Below, in pieces: positions 55,201-64,000 of a stretch of DNA of 64,000 bases. Both the position numbers and the translations under genes were made by a program. Location: NCBI GenBank assembly GCA_023055505.1, contig JALIRH010000004.1, positions 20,517,368 through 20,581,367 on the forward strand, given 5' to 3'. The first letter of the stretch is position 1; each line of letters starts with the position of its first letter. Under the pieces are notes generated by a model, which saw only the letters and a list, made by a program, of their open reading frames with translations, made no database searches and was not told the origin of the DNA. The stretch is from Callipepla californica brunnescens (taxonomy: Eukaryota > Chordata > Aves > Galliformes > Odontophoridae).

Positions 55201-58200
55201 TTCCTGGGAAGGGGCATTGAGCTCGCTGGAATATTCTCGTATCAAGACATCAATGGCCCCTTTAATTATCTGATCTCTTCTCTTTGTTTCCTCATCCAGT
55301 GCTTCGTCATCATCATTTGTAGTCTCCGGTCTGGAATTCTAGGGAAAATGGCAAAGTAACAGGAATCAACAAATTGAGAATAATAATATTAGTCTTATAA
55401 GTCCACATTTCATCATCACATTCATGCACAGAGTTTTTACTAAACAATCTCCAAGTAGTCATCTACTGCTTTATTTTTATTCAGATCTTTTCACACTAGC
55501 AGTAACAAAGGGATCACAGTTTCACTTGTGGAACGACAGTTGAGAGCAGATGTAGGATTGCATAATAAAATAGAACAGATAGTGGGTGACAAAGGAAAGA
55601 GAGCATGCACAGAAAGACAGTCACTCTAATTCCAGGCTCAGACAAAAGCTTCTGCCTTGTTTCCTTCACGATCTTCAAGCCATTTCAGAATCAGCTCCTC
55701 AGTGCCTACTGAGATGCCATGCAATATAAATGTTTACGTTGCAACTTATTAATGGAGAACTATATTGAAAAAATGTTTAGACAAAGTATTCCTTGCACAA
55801 AGACCTTCTTAGTACTGCTGATTAACAAACTCCACAGTTCCTCTCATCTTTTTTTCCCTTTCCACCATAGAGATGAAAGGGAACAAGCACAGTGTTCATC
55901 TGAATAAATATTATACAACAGGGTAAAACAGCAATCTGCACACTGAGCAAGATAACCCACTTCTCGATTCCTTCAGTATTTAAAAAAATAAATAGAATCT
56001 CATGTAAGAATCCAGCTGAGTGTCTCATTAAGCAACAGGTGGTGGATGGAATGAGGAGAAAGAAAATGGTCAGAGCAGCAGCTAAATGTGAGGGGGAAGG
56101 GTGGATTCATTTGGAGTTGAAGAAACTGCCAGGCCAAGGAGGAGCCAACTGAAAAGAGCAAGAAGGAAGGCAGTAGCAGAGAGCAGAACTGAAAAGGTTG
56201 AAGAAGTGATCAGGGAGAGGAGGTAACTAGATCAAGAATTGTTTGATGTGCCTCAAAGAAATTGTGTTAGCGTATATGTTTGATTTCTTAAAAATACTGA
56301 AGAAAAATTGTGGCATCAGCATATTAATGATGGGGTATGAAAGGTACCTCAAGCAGCATGATTAAAATACACTTTATCAAAGTTCCCTGGCAATACTCAG
56401 CCTCTCTTTGCACTACACTACCTACAGCTACTGCACTTTACTACACACTAGGTACATAGTCAAAAGCATCAAGTGTTTCAAGTGATGAGTACGCCTCTAG
56501 TTCTTGTCAAAAAAAGAAAATAACTCTCATTAAAAGGAAATAAAAGTATTCGTGTTTGCAATTCACTGTACATACCTTTATTACCAAACCTAAACCTTCA
56601 AAAAAATGATTTTCTAGTGTGATTAATAAGTTTCCTGAACAAGAACCTATTCACTTTCATTTTATAGAAAGTAATTGTTTTAAATACTGAGTATGATACT
56701 CTAAGATAGTTACAGAGGAAGCTCAACTACTTGCGACACGAGATGCACTATTTTAGCTAATAATAGATGAAATTAATTTTAACACACAAAGATGACTGCC
56801 CACTGCCCGATACCAGCATAATGTACACAATTATGAACTTCTTTCCTTTTCATTAATTTGTTCCAGAAGATTTGTCAAAAAAAGGGGAAAGAATAGGTAC
56901 TACAAACTGACAAAATAGCAGTTCTGGAGTTTATAAACAAAACAGAAGCTGGAGAAACATAAGGCACTGCTGAACTTGGGAATTAATTTTTAATTCATTC
57001 CATAGATGCCAGTTGTATTTTATAAAGAAGTATGAACAGATTAAACTTCAGCTGTGATGAACAATATGCCCCTGCAGCCAAAGGGGTAAAGTATATCCTG
57101 AGGTGTGTACTTCTAGGCTACTGTACATAAAATACTTAAACAGTAAAATGTATCCAAAGGAAGGGAACAAATGTGGTAAAACGATTAGAGGACATCATCA
57201 AGGAGGTTCAACTGAGGACGCTCAGTTTGTTCAACTTACAGGAGCCTAACAGATGACCTCACTGCTGTATATTTTCCTCACAAGGGGGAGCACAGAGGGA
57301 GGTGCTCACTTGTGCATTGGTGATAGGACAAAAGAGAATGGCTTAAAGCTACACCAGGAAAAAGTCAGACTGGGTCTTAAGAAAAGGTGCAAAAAAGCAC
57401 TGGAACAACCACCCAAGGCAAGTGTTCAAGACTCCAAGGTTGTCAGTCTCAAAGAAGCACTTGAACAATGCATGTAAATATATAAATTTAATTATGAGGT
57501 TGCTCTGCACAAGGTCAGTTGGGCTAGATTCTTCATGGGGCCCTTCCATCTCAGGATATTTTATGATACTATGACTGTAAAAGTTAAACAAAGCTAACTT
57601 GTACATAACTGTGTTTGTGTTAATCTACAATGCTGTGCAAGTTAACCTAAAAGGAGTAATACATCTTCAATAGCTATAAGTGGGTTAATTGAAACATTTG
57701 TAGTAAGCATGGCAAAAGTTTTCAAGAGTACTTGTGAATTAAGAGCTTCCACTTCATTTCCTTTCACCGCATCTTCAGACTCTTTAATTTGATTCTGGCA
57801 AAATCCTAAAGTGAATTTGTTGCAGAGACAAGAAAAGAAACTAGGAGAGCAGCTCACAATCTGATCTAAAAAGCATATTACATTACCCTCCTGCCAAACC
57901 AATACAAGTCATATATTATATACGCACCCCATTAGAGGCCTTTTTCTTTGCTTTCCATTCATCTAGCTGCGCCTTTGTTTTTGCATCAACTTTTACTAGT
58001 AGCTTCTTCTCTCCTATCTGGAGGTCATGGAGTAGTCTCAGTGCCCGTAGTGTGGATTCTGGTTCTTTGTATTCACAAAATCCGAAGGCTGAAATGGATG
58101 ATTAAAATTAGAAGCAAATGTGTTAAAGATCTTCAGGTGTTAGCCCTTTTTTTTTTTTTGTTGTTGTAGTTTGAACAAATAAATAATGAACATTGGTACT

Positions 58201-61200
58201 TCTCAATATAAAACACAACAAAGAAACGGAACAATAATTAACTGCATTAACCTTTGATATAAGAACAGCCTGGTGAATAAAGTCAAAGCAACACACAATA
58301 CTAGTTTGTAAAGCATTTAAAATGACCCCAGCTAACAAATGTAGCCTATTCAAAGACATCTCAGATTTGCAACTGCCCTGAAGATCAAGGATGTAAATAT
58401 TACATTGTTGATCTAGAGGAGTATTTCACAACAGCTACAGAAAGTTGTGAGGGAAAAAAAAAACATTGTGAGAACTAAATTATATATGAAAGATGTGAAA
58501 ACAGTTATAAAATATTAAATTATAAGAAAGAATATAAGAAAACATTAACAGCAAAGAATAACCATAATTGTTCATATATTCAAATATTATAGGAAAAAAA
58601 ATTAATCAGAACATTATGGAGATAGGGAAGGATGAAAAATTTTAAATCAGGAAAACCTACTTAACAGTAAAGGATAATTCACAGCAATGGAAATGACTGC
58701 TGCTAACAGTGCTGCAAATCCACTCCTTTGGAAGTGGAGTCCAGGCTGGCAGCCCGGATTTAGTCTCAAACAGGTAAGTGAACATTTGTCCCCTCAAATA
58801 CAGTTTTGCATTTAATCTTTCTCAATTATTTTCTTTTTTCGCTGCACTGATATCAAGGACAGAAAATGCTAACTCTATCAGGAAGCATTTAACTGTTAAG
58901 TATTGTATCCAATACCTTAAAACATTAACTATTAAAATAACAGTATGCCAAACATTTGAAAATCTGCCAAGTAATAAAAACATTACTTCGATTAGAGGTT
59001 TTGAAAAGCATGATCATTATTACCTTGAAGTTTTCCAGATGCCCCTTGTACTCTCTTCCAACTTAAAACCAAGCCACATTTCTGCATTAAAAATAAATAT
59101 TTAAATATTATTTTGTTTGAAACATTAAAAAAAGTAAACACTTGTTGCACAGAAAGTGAAAAGAACAAGCACTACTAAAACAAGCCACATCTATGCTCAC
59201 TGACATATACAGCTAAAAGAAAGTCTTTTCTTACTTACTGACTACTCAAACTCACTGGATGCTATTCCAATGAGTACAACCAACTCTGCTTTCAGTTTCA
59301 ATTCCACTACTTGGGAGATTACAACTCTATTTAATAGTGAGGGATGAAAGCCCACAACACTTACTGCTAGAAGCTGCCTTATGAGCATGTCTGAGGCCTT
59401 CTCAGAAATGTTGCCCACAAAAACGGTGGTCGTGGGACCGCTGTTTTCATCATTTTCTTTGTTCTTTAAGCCAGGGTGATCTTTCCTCACTCCTAAGTGT
59501 TTTCCAACCATTGACACTGTGGTAGGAACTAATACCTGGAAAGAGGAGGAGAGAACAAAATAAAGCACTGCTGTTGTGTTGTGTTGTTTTTTTTTTTTCC
59601 TGTATTTAATTTTTTAAGACAAAATAGAATAGACGTGAATTTGAAAATTAGTTTCTTACATGAACCTCGGTTAAATTTATGGAGCAATTAAACAAACATT
59701 TCATGCTTTAATACTTCATACAACATCAAAAGAATGCCATTTTCTGATAGACAGAAAAAAGTTGTACTTGAGCACGGCTACTGGAAGGTCTCAAGGTCAG
59801 CATACAGTAATGCTAAACATCATTTGTTTTATAAATTACTCACTTGCAACATATGAATCATTGGAAGTTGAAGCACTCCACCTAACAGTGTGCTAGATAC
59901 TTGAAACATTACTCGTTTAGCTGGTCAGTACACAGCCCACAGCCATTTGCCTTCAGTTAAGAAGCAACTATTTGTAAAATAAACTGTACAGAGACAGACA
60001 TGCATGTTCATTCCATTTTGCTGCACCCCTCCTTTCCCTTTAGTAGTAAGATTAGATATGCACTGAGTCTCCCCTCTCCAAACCCTTTCTAAACACATCA
60101 GTTTTAACAATTTTATCAGAAATGTGAATAATCTATGTTTCAGCATCTCTGTATTAAACACACTCGTTACCACAAACATATCTTCCTCTAACAGATAATG
60201 CAAGCTATAAAAAAAAATTAGTATTTTGGGGGGGTTTCAGTTATGCAAAATCAAAAAAATGCTAATTCATCTACATGTCAATAAATAATCTTTACCTTTA
60301 ATAAGCTTAATAACTGAAATTAAAATTAAGCATTTCCTTCAGCAGCATGCCTTTTCAATGAAATAGCTCAGAAGACAAAAATACTGTTGAAACCTATGCA
60401 TGAAACTCATCCCCAATGTAATACTTACAGTTGGAGCAGGAGCCATAATGCCCATTGGCACAGGAATCATGGGGGTCCCTGAGAAAAACAAGATATGCTA
60501 TTAATACGTCCTGTTAAGACCGCTGATGAACACAGATGAATTGCTTGAAGCTGTGATTACTAAACCAGACAGCAAATTTGGTGACACAAGAATTTTAGCG
60601 TATTAAAGCACTCAAGCACAGCCCACACATGCCAGCAGAACACAAATGTCCTGACCACTTTTAACACATGCTCATTTTGGCTTTGCTCTTTACAAACAAG
60701 CTCACTTTAAAAACACATTCAAACCATAGTATTACTCTAGAAGATGAATGAGGCTGAGAATTCTGTAGACAAAATAGCATCCCAAGTCCAATAGATGGTA
60801 ATCCCATTCCTTACTTGCTCAGTTCCAATAACACAATCAATCCTTCATACTGTTTAGGGCTGAGGTCTAATAGCATGAAACCTACTGGCATCCTTCATTA
60901 TTTATAACATAGCTAAATAAAGGTTGCTTTAAAAAAAAAAAAAAAAAACCAACAAACCAGAAGCACACTACCTTATTAATTATTGAGTTTAAGTCTTAAA
61001 ATTTTAATTAACCCCACTATTTAATAGTGTGAAATTACATGTAATATCCTTTTACCCACTACAATATCCACTGAAGGCTTTAAGCACTATCATGTTAGTT
61101 AATATCTGGTCATAATAAAGGCCATTTACCTTTACATAGCAGCTGCTCTACGGGAGATAAAGCTATTTATCAGTAAAGAAATTAAGACTCAAGAACAACA

Positions 61201-63710
61201 GTTAACTTCACGTTCTTTGGAAAAATATTCTCTGGGGATTCAAGATTTTTTTTTTTTCCATTCTACATATACTTGCTCATCCTTTGATTCTTCTTTCTTT
61301 CCCTCACTACCATAGTCATAAAACCCCGAGCAAATTTCAGCAAAACACTGTTCCTGTGTGGGTTCCCCTACTTCTTCTAGTCCAAATACACTTCATTTCA
61401 CCCTCTGCATCTTTTTACTCAGACACCTTTTATTTCTTAGATTCCACCATCTATTTCTTCCATCACTCAATCCTTTCTTCCTCAGTTCCTTCACTTATAT
61501 TCATCCCAAATCCTTCACAGCTCTTCAGAGAACCTGCTCTCAGTTTTACTGCACCACATCATCTCTCAGACTACAAGAACCACCATGTGTGGTTCAGAGT
61601 CTGGTAGTGCAGTTGTGACAGAATGATGTGACCAATGTTCAGCAGAACTCAGTAAGCTGTTGGGGACCATCAGTAAGCACACTGATGACCAAGATCATGG
61701 GCATCATTTTGCTTCTCCATAAAAACTCAGTGCACCTGTATCCTGACTAGTGCCTACAGACTCGATCTGCAACACAGGAGCATGCAGACTCAGAGAAGAG
61801 CAACTACATGACTTGAGTTATGTGAAGCAAGAAGCTATGAAGGAATAACTTCTACACAGGTGGCAATGAACTTCCGGAATTTGGAACAAGAGATGACAGC
61901 TGAGACAGTATGAGCATGTTCAAAAGGTATAAAAATGCTCATGAATGGTTAAGTCCAGAAGGAGATAAAGAAGTGCAAAAGATCATACTTTAACACCCTA
62001 AATATAGTAGCTGTGGAAACTCCAGTTTCAGACATGAGAAGCAGATAGCTGCACGCATACATCTAAATATCATCATCTACTCCCACAGCTCAGATGAAAT
62101 ATCAGGCCATATGGACTGCTGATGTGACCTCACAGAACATTTCTTACATACAGACACAGGAATTTTATATCTTAATCGTATCTGAACTTCACAGAAGATG
62201 AGATACTAAATCACCTCCCTTTTGAGTCCTCCACATCTAAAGATGAAAATGCTAGTTCTCATTTCTAAGTCACCTTCTTCAGCAAAGCAAAACACTTTTC
62301 CCACCTTTATTCTTGCACAAGCACACTGTTCTAGCAGAATTTTTTATAGAGTGGATAATTAAGGTTTTTTTGTGGTTTTTTTTTGTGTGTTTTTTTTTGG
62401 CTGAACACCTAGCTAAGCATATTTTAACCGTAATTTTACACATGCAATAACTTTAGAGTAGACTTTCAAAATGTCACCGTGGCATTTTCAATTCTATTCA
62501 TACACTTAGGCTGAGAAATTAAGCCTGTATCTTTTAATGGTCCGAAGATGTTAATTCACTAGGTAAGCAAGTCATACTTCTACAGCAAGGAGAAAAATTA
62601 AGTTCCCTCCTAAACCAGACTCCTCCAATTCACAATCTATTTGAATTATATTTTAGATTACTAATTTAGATTATTAATTATATATTGTGTTATTTTGGAA
62701 GAAAGAAAAACAACCTATTACTAGGGTCAAGCACGAAGAATGAGCTTGCATAAACCACTTCTGAATTCAGCCATCTGGTTTTTGAAAGCCTTTATTGTCT
62801 AGAAACACTTGTGCACAACACAAGACTATACTTGCAGAAATTTTCTGCAGCTATCATGTTATGAATTTTAAAGGGATAATTCTCTGCAGCATTCCACTCT
62901 CACTTCCCACCCAGGCTCCAGACACTGTTATCTATACTATCAACACAGAGGGGAAAAGAAAAAAAAAAAAAAAAAAAGGTGGTCCAAGATTCATACATTA
63001 AAGTCTCAACACACGAAAAAAATAAGTTGATTTTAAAGATGAAGAAAGGCAAAAAAAATAGAATTTGTTTTGGGAAGATTAAGAGGTATGAACAATATAA
63101 CTAAGTTAGCAAGACGTGTGGAAGAAAATGTGTAAAAAGGGAATGTAAAGAAACAATATTTCTGAGATGGACTTATAAAAAACAGAGTAAAGGTCAAGCT
63201 TATCTGAAAGTTATTCTTACATTTTCACACTGCGCATATTTGGTACGGGCAAGCGTTTCCATAAGCTATCATGATGCCTTATTTGAAAGCAATCAAAACC
63301 TGTATTTGCCAAAGAAGTGACTCTTAAAATATCTAACAAAAATGACAATCTACCTTCAGGATTAAACAAAAGGACAACACAAGTGGAACTGTATCCAACA
63401 GCTTGATTCCTGGTCAGAAGCAAGCAGACAATGGCAGACCAGAGTCTGTGCACCTGACAAGTGTGCCTAAACTAGAAACTCAATTGCAATGCACATGAAA
63501 CAGTGTTACTGAAACACGCTTAAACCAGTTATCTTTGGGAAAAATCATAACTTATAACAGAAAGGAATTTCTTTCTGCAAGAGTTTCATACACTGACAAC
63601 TTACCAGGAGGCACAGGTGGAGGAAAGCCGGGAAACTGTGGAGGTGGAATCCCAGGGGGAAGAGTTGGGATTCCCATAGGAGGGCGATTCAAATGAGGTG
63701 GGAAAGACAT
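40122..63710 (-). CDS. RBM25: RBM25, RNA-binding motif protein 25 (splicing regulator), 18 coding exons
   Basis: The coding exons on the minus strand are 63605-63710, 60429-60478, 59365-59535, 59024-59081, 57928-58088, 55156-55338, 52939-52992, 52597-52680, 48785-49071, 47687-47885, 47292-47381, 46029-46102, 45545-45695, 44884-45208, 43686-43960, 42685-42783, 40806-40853 and 40122-40214. They sum to 2508 nt, an intact frame of 835 residues plus stop (human 843). The order is a Pro-rich N-terminus, an RRM (about 89-165), a long Arg-Glu/Arg-Asp mixed-charge region (about 290-505), an acidic segment, and a C-terminal PWI domain (about 742-835). The protein is a nuclear, U1-associated factor. The human protein is known to bind exonic CGGGCA-type elements and to promote the pro-apoptotic 5' splice site of BCL2L1. 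The upstream non-coding exon is outside the window. Confidence 0.96.
40806..40853 (-). CDS. RBM25: RBM25 coding exon, 48 nt (PWI domain)
   Basis: A 16-codon microexon-sized piece, [16 protein letters not shown], lies between TTTCTTTCAG and ATG|GTAAGC. It is phase 0 at both ends. Confidence 0.95.
41355..42090 (-). mobile_element. CR1 LINE, reverse-transcriptase C-terminal region
   Basis: A minus-strand frame at 41352-41810 decodes the end of CR1 ORF2: [13 protein letters not shown], then [15 protein letters not shown], then SLRELGLF. The frame is open for 152 codons, so this copy is younger than the one at 11-13.6 kb, but it is truncated at both ends and lacks the usual ATTCTATG tail. It lies in an RBM25 intron on the same strand as the gene. 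Confidence 0.9.
42685..42783 (-). CDS. RBM25: RBM25 coding exon (PWI core)
   Basis: The exon is 99 nt, phase 0. It reads [20 protein letters not shown], then [16 protein letters not shown], the three residues that name the domain, is intact. Human starts with Ile rather than Thr. The donor is AAG|GTTAGT. Confidence 0.96.
42886..43348. mobile_element. Second Galluhop-like mariner copy
   Basis: The right end (reverse complement GTAGGTTGCTCTGAAAGTAA) is well preserved and the left end (TGACTGCTTCAAAAGTAATA) is decayed. The interior matches the copy at 21.5 kb ('tggtatggcagtagaggttg', and 'atgcaggcttttgttcatca' against 'atacaggctcttgctcattg'). The flank at the right is TA; the left TA is not clear. 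It is a non-autonomous deletion derivative of about 463 bp in an RBM25 intron. Confidence 0.82.
43686..43960 (-). CDS. RBM25: RBM25 coding exon (linker to PWI domain)
   Basis: The exon reads [40 protein letters not shown] and [16 protein letters not shown]. It contains the basic KRKK and RKRK stretches that could serve nuclear import, and leads into the PWI fold. The donor is TCG|GTGAGT. Confidence 0.96.
44884..45208 (-). CDS. RBM25: RBM25 coding exon (acidic and Ser/Pro region)
   Basis: The exon begins [20 protein letters not shown] and runs through Glu tracts, then [16 protein letters not shown], and ends [17 protein letters not shown] is a sumoylation-like motif ([VI]KxE). The strongest internal Met sits at its first codon but it is an internal exon, with acceptor CCATTGTAG. 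Confidence 0.95.
45545..45695 (-). CDS. RBM25: RBM25 coding exon (charged coiled region)
   Basis: The exon reads [20 protein letters not shown], then [20 protein letters not shown]. It spans 151 nt, begins in phase 2, and ends at AGG|GTAAGTA. Confidence 0.95.
46029..46102 (-). CDS. RBM25: RBM25 coding exon
   Basis: The exon reads [20 protein letters not shown] then PKYY. It spans 74 nt and ends in phase 2 at CTACAG|GTATGT. Confidence 0.95.
47292..47381 (-). CDS. RBM25: RBM25 coding exon
   Basis: The exon reads [20 protein letters not shown], then [10 protein letters not shown]. It is 30 codons, phase 0, with the weaker donor ATG|GTAATT. The third-last Ser of RKKS is Thr in human. Confidence 0.94.
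47687..47885 (-). CDS. RBM25: RBM25 coding exon (Arg-Glu repeat, second part)
   Basis: The exon opens REKSRDR, then a run of alternating Glu-Arg coded by GAG/GAA and CGG/CGA/CGC/CGT/AGA mixtures, then [20 protein letters not shown] and KEAAYQE. The repeat is shorter than human, where this region is most expandable. Mixed-charge Arg-Glu/Asp regions are known to direct nuclear-speckle localisation. Confidence 0.95.
48785..49071 (-). CDS. RBM25: RBM25 coding exon (Arg-Glu/Arg-Asp repeat, first part)
   Basis: The exon is 287 nt, from [19 protein letters not shown] through many ER dipeptides and then a DR-rich stretch ([15 protein letters not shown]) ending [11 protein letters not shown]. Codons for the same dipeptide vary, so the repeat is held by selection on protein rather than by recent slippage. 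The opposite strand reads as an Arg-Ser repeat, an artefact. Confidence 0.95.
52597..52680 (-). CDS. RBM25: RBM25 coding exon
   Basis: The exon reads [20 protein letters not shown], then SKFRDTHK. It is 28 codons in phase 0, with acceptor TTGTTTTTTAG and donor AAG|GTAGTA. Confidence 0.95.
52939..52992 (-). CDS. RBM25: RBM25 coding exon, 54 nt, with duplicated acceptor
   Basis: The exon reads [18 protein letters not shown], identical to human. The true acceptor is CCGCAG at 52993. An 11-nt direct repeat (ATTTTCCGCAG) gives a second identical CAG inside the exon. The donor AAG|GTTCGT is weak. The exon is symmetrical (phase 0 at both ends), so skipping would delete 18 residues in frame. Confidence 0.92.
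53127..53388. mobile_element. Pogo/Tigger-like MITE remnant
   Basis: The ends carry an inverted repeat: GAACCTCGCTAATT at 53132-53145 and AATTAGCGAGGTTC at 53368-53381, 14 of 14 bases. Outer bases CAGAAG and, on the other strand, CACGGG resemble pogo-type termini. TA precedes the left end, but TA at the right has been lost or mutated. Internal sequence is AT-rich with no transposase. It lies about 135 bp upstream of the 54-nt RBM25 exon. Confidence 0.55.
55156..55338 (-). CDS. RBM25: RBM25 coding exon
   Basis: The exon reads [40 protein letters not shown] and ends in the basic stretch KKKKEKKED. It spans 61 codons in phase 0, with donor GAC|GTATGT. Confidence 0.95.
57205..57577 (+). mobile_element. 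CR1 LINE, 3'-terminal fragment
   Basis: This copy is in forward orientation. It runs from 'gttcaactgaggacgctcag' to 'gttgggctagattcttcatg', 'gcccttccatctcaggatat' and the tail TTTTATGATACTATGAC, a decayed ATTCTATG repeat. It is opposite in direction to RBM25 and lies in an intron of it. Confidence 0.8.
57928..58088 (-). CDS. RBM25: RBM25 coding exon (RRM C-terminal half)
   Basis: The exon reads [20 protein letters not shown], which contains the RNP1 box (FGFCEYK), then [18 protein letters not shown]. The donor GGG|GTGCGT is off consensus at +4. Confidence 0.95.
59024..59081 (-). CDS. RBM25: RBM25 coding exon (RRM middle)
   Basis: The exon reads [19 protein letters not shown] in 58 nt. It ends one base into the Ala codon before RNP1, at CAAG|GTAATA. 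Confidence 0.95.
59365..59535 (-). CDS. RBM25: RBM25 coding exon (RRM N-terminal half)
   Basis: The exon reads [20 protein letters not shown], and [20 protein letters not shown], which contains the RNP2 box (VFVGNI). One extra Thr in VPTTV relative to human is the only length change. Confidence 0.96.
60429..60478 (-). CDS. RBM25: RBM25 coding exon, 50 nt (Pro-rich N-terminus)
   Basis: The exon reads [16 protein letters not shown] between TTTTTCTCAG and ACT|GTAAGTA. It is a proline/methionine-rich low-complexity stretch. Confidence 0.94.
60480..63600. other. RBM25 intron without recognised features
   Basis: No exon was found. A long A run lies at about 60935-60949 and another at about 62961-62978. 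A weakly LINE-like block around 61.6-62.1 kb could be an ancient repeat, but I cannot support it. Confidence 0.4.
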
Positions 63711-63725
63711 TCTTACAGAAGCAAT
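63605..63725 (-). CDS. RBM25: RBM25 first coding exon
   Basis: The acceptor CTTTTGACAG at 63726 is followed by 15 nt of 5' UTR and ATG at 63710. The exon reads [20 protein letters not shown], then a Pro/Phe/Gly-rich stretch ending PPPVPPG at GTAAGTTG. The identity with human [11 protein letters not shown] fixes the start. The preceding non-coding exon lies past the window end. Confidence 0.96.
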
Positions 63726-64000
63726 CTGTCAAAAGGATAGAGAAGGAAAACTTTATTAGTCAGTTCCCAAAGATATTCTATAAAAGCAGTGCAAATGACC
63801 TGTATCTAATTACTTCAAAGCTTTATATGGACATTCACATACAAATTAAAACAGCTTTTAACAATCAACTGGGGAAAAATTAAGTTTCCTCTGTAATACA
63901 AGTATTCCTTACCAGTGAAAAACAGCACTGAAAAAAAAAACCAGAACCATGATGTGCCTCTTCATACCAGTTTTTATTATATAGAGTGGGAACTAAACGG

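Noticed and set aside
61600..62160. Possible ancient L2/CR1-like repeat in an RBM25 intron
   Set aside because: Only faint similarity to LINE 3' regions, such as 'atgttcaaaaggtataaaaa'; too diverged to support by eye.

Overview
This is vertebrate nuclear DNA, almost certainly from a galliform bird and most likely chicken. The evidence is split genes with GT-AG introns, CR1 LINE fragments with avian-type 3' ends, two Galluhop-like mariner copies, and exon translations nearly identical to human presenilin-1 and RBM25. No bacterial or viral gene organisation is present. Species and chromosome are inferred, not proven.

The window carries two conserved genes in tandem on the minus strand. RBM25, an RRM/PWI splicing factor, fills about 40.1-63.7 kb with 18 coding exons. 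They join to one open frame of 835 codons plus stop; its non-coding first exon lies beyond the right edge. PSEN1, the catalytic subunit of gamma-secretase, follows at about 18.1-37 kb. It has a GC-rich CpG-island promoter at 36.4-37.3 kb, a probable non-coding first exon ending at 36951, and ten coding exons of conserved size. The left 14 kb is mostly intergenic. It holds one isolated coiled-coil exon at about 2 kb, an old 2.4-kb CR1 element split by a solo LTR with a perfect 5-bp target duplication, and a short CR1 tail.

The main surprises are in PSEN1. (1) Exon 9 is 86 nt where human exon 9 is 87 nt, and the total coding length is 1406 nt, one short of a whole frame. The missing base sits in an A run and makes a premature stop in exon 10. 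(2) In the intron between the first two coding exons there is an unassigned, well-formed coding exon at 32412-32495 with its own ATG, an acceptor, a donor and matching phase. It would give PSEN1 an alternative acidic N-terminus with an ExxxLL sorting motif like that of PSEN2. (3) A mariner element is inserted into the first 10 nt of the intron after exon 8. In RBM25, a 54-nt in-frame exon has a duplicated 3' splice site and a weak donor, with a pogo-like MITE just upstream.

The genes are housekeeping genes that share a strand and a neighbourhood (the same RBM25-PSEN1 order is known in mammals), not an operon. Exon boundaries below were placed by hand from splice consensus, reading phase and similarity to the human proteins recalled from memory. 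UTR ends and transcription starts are approximate.
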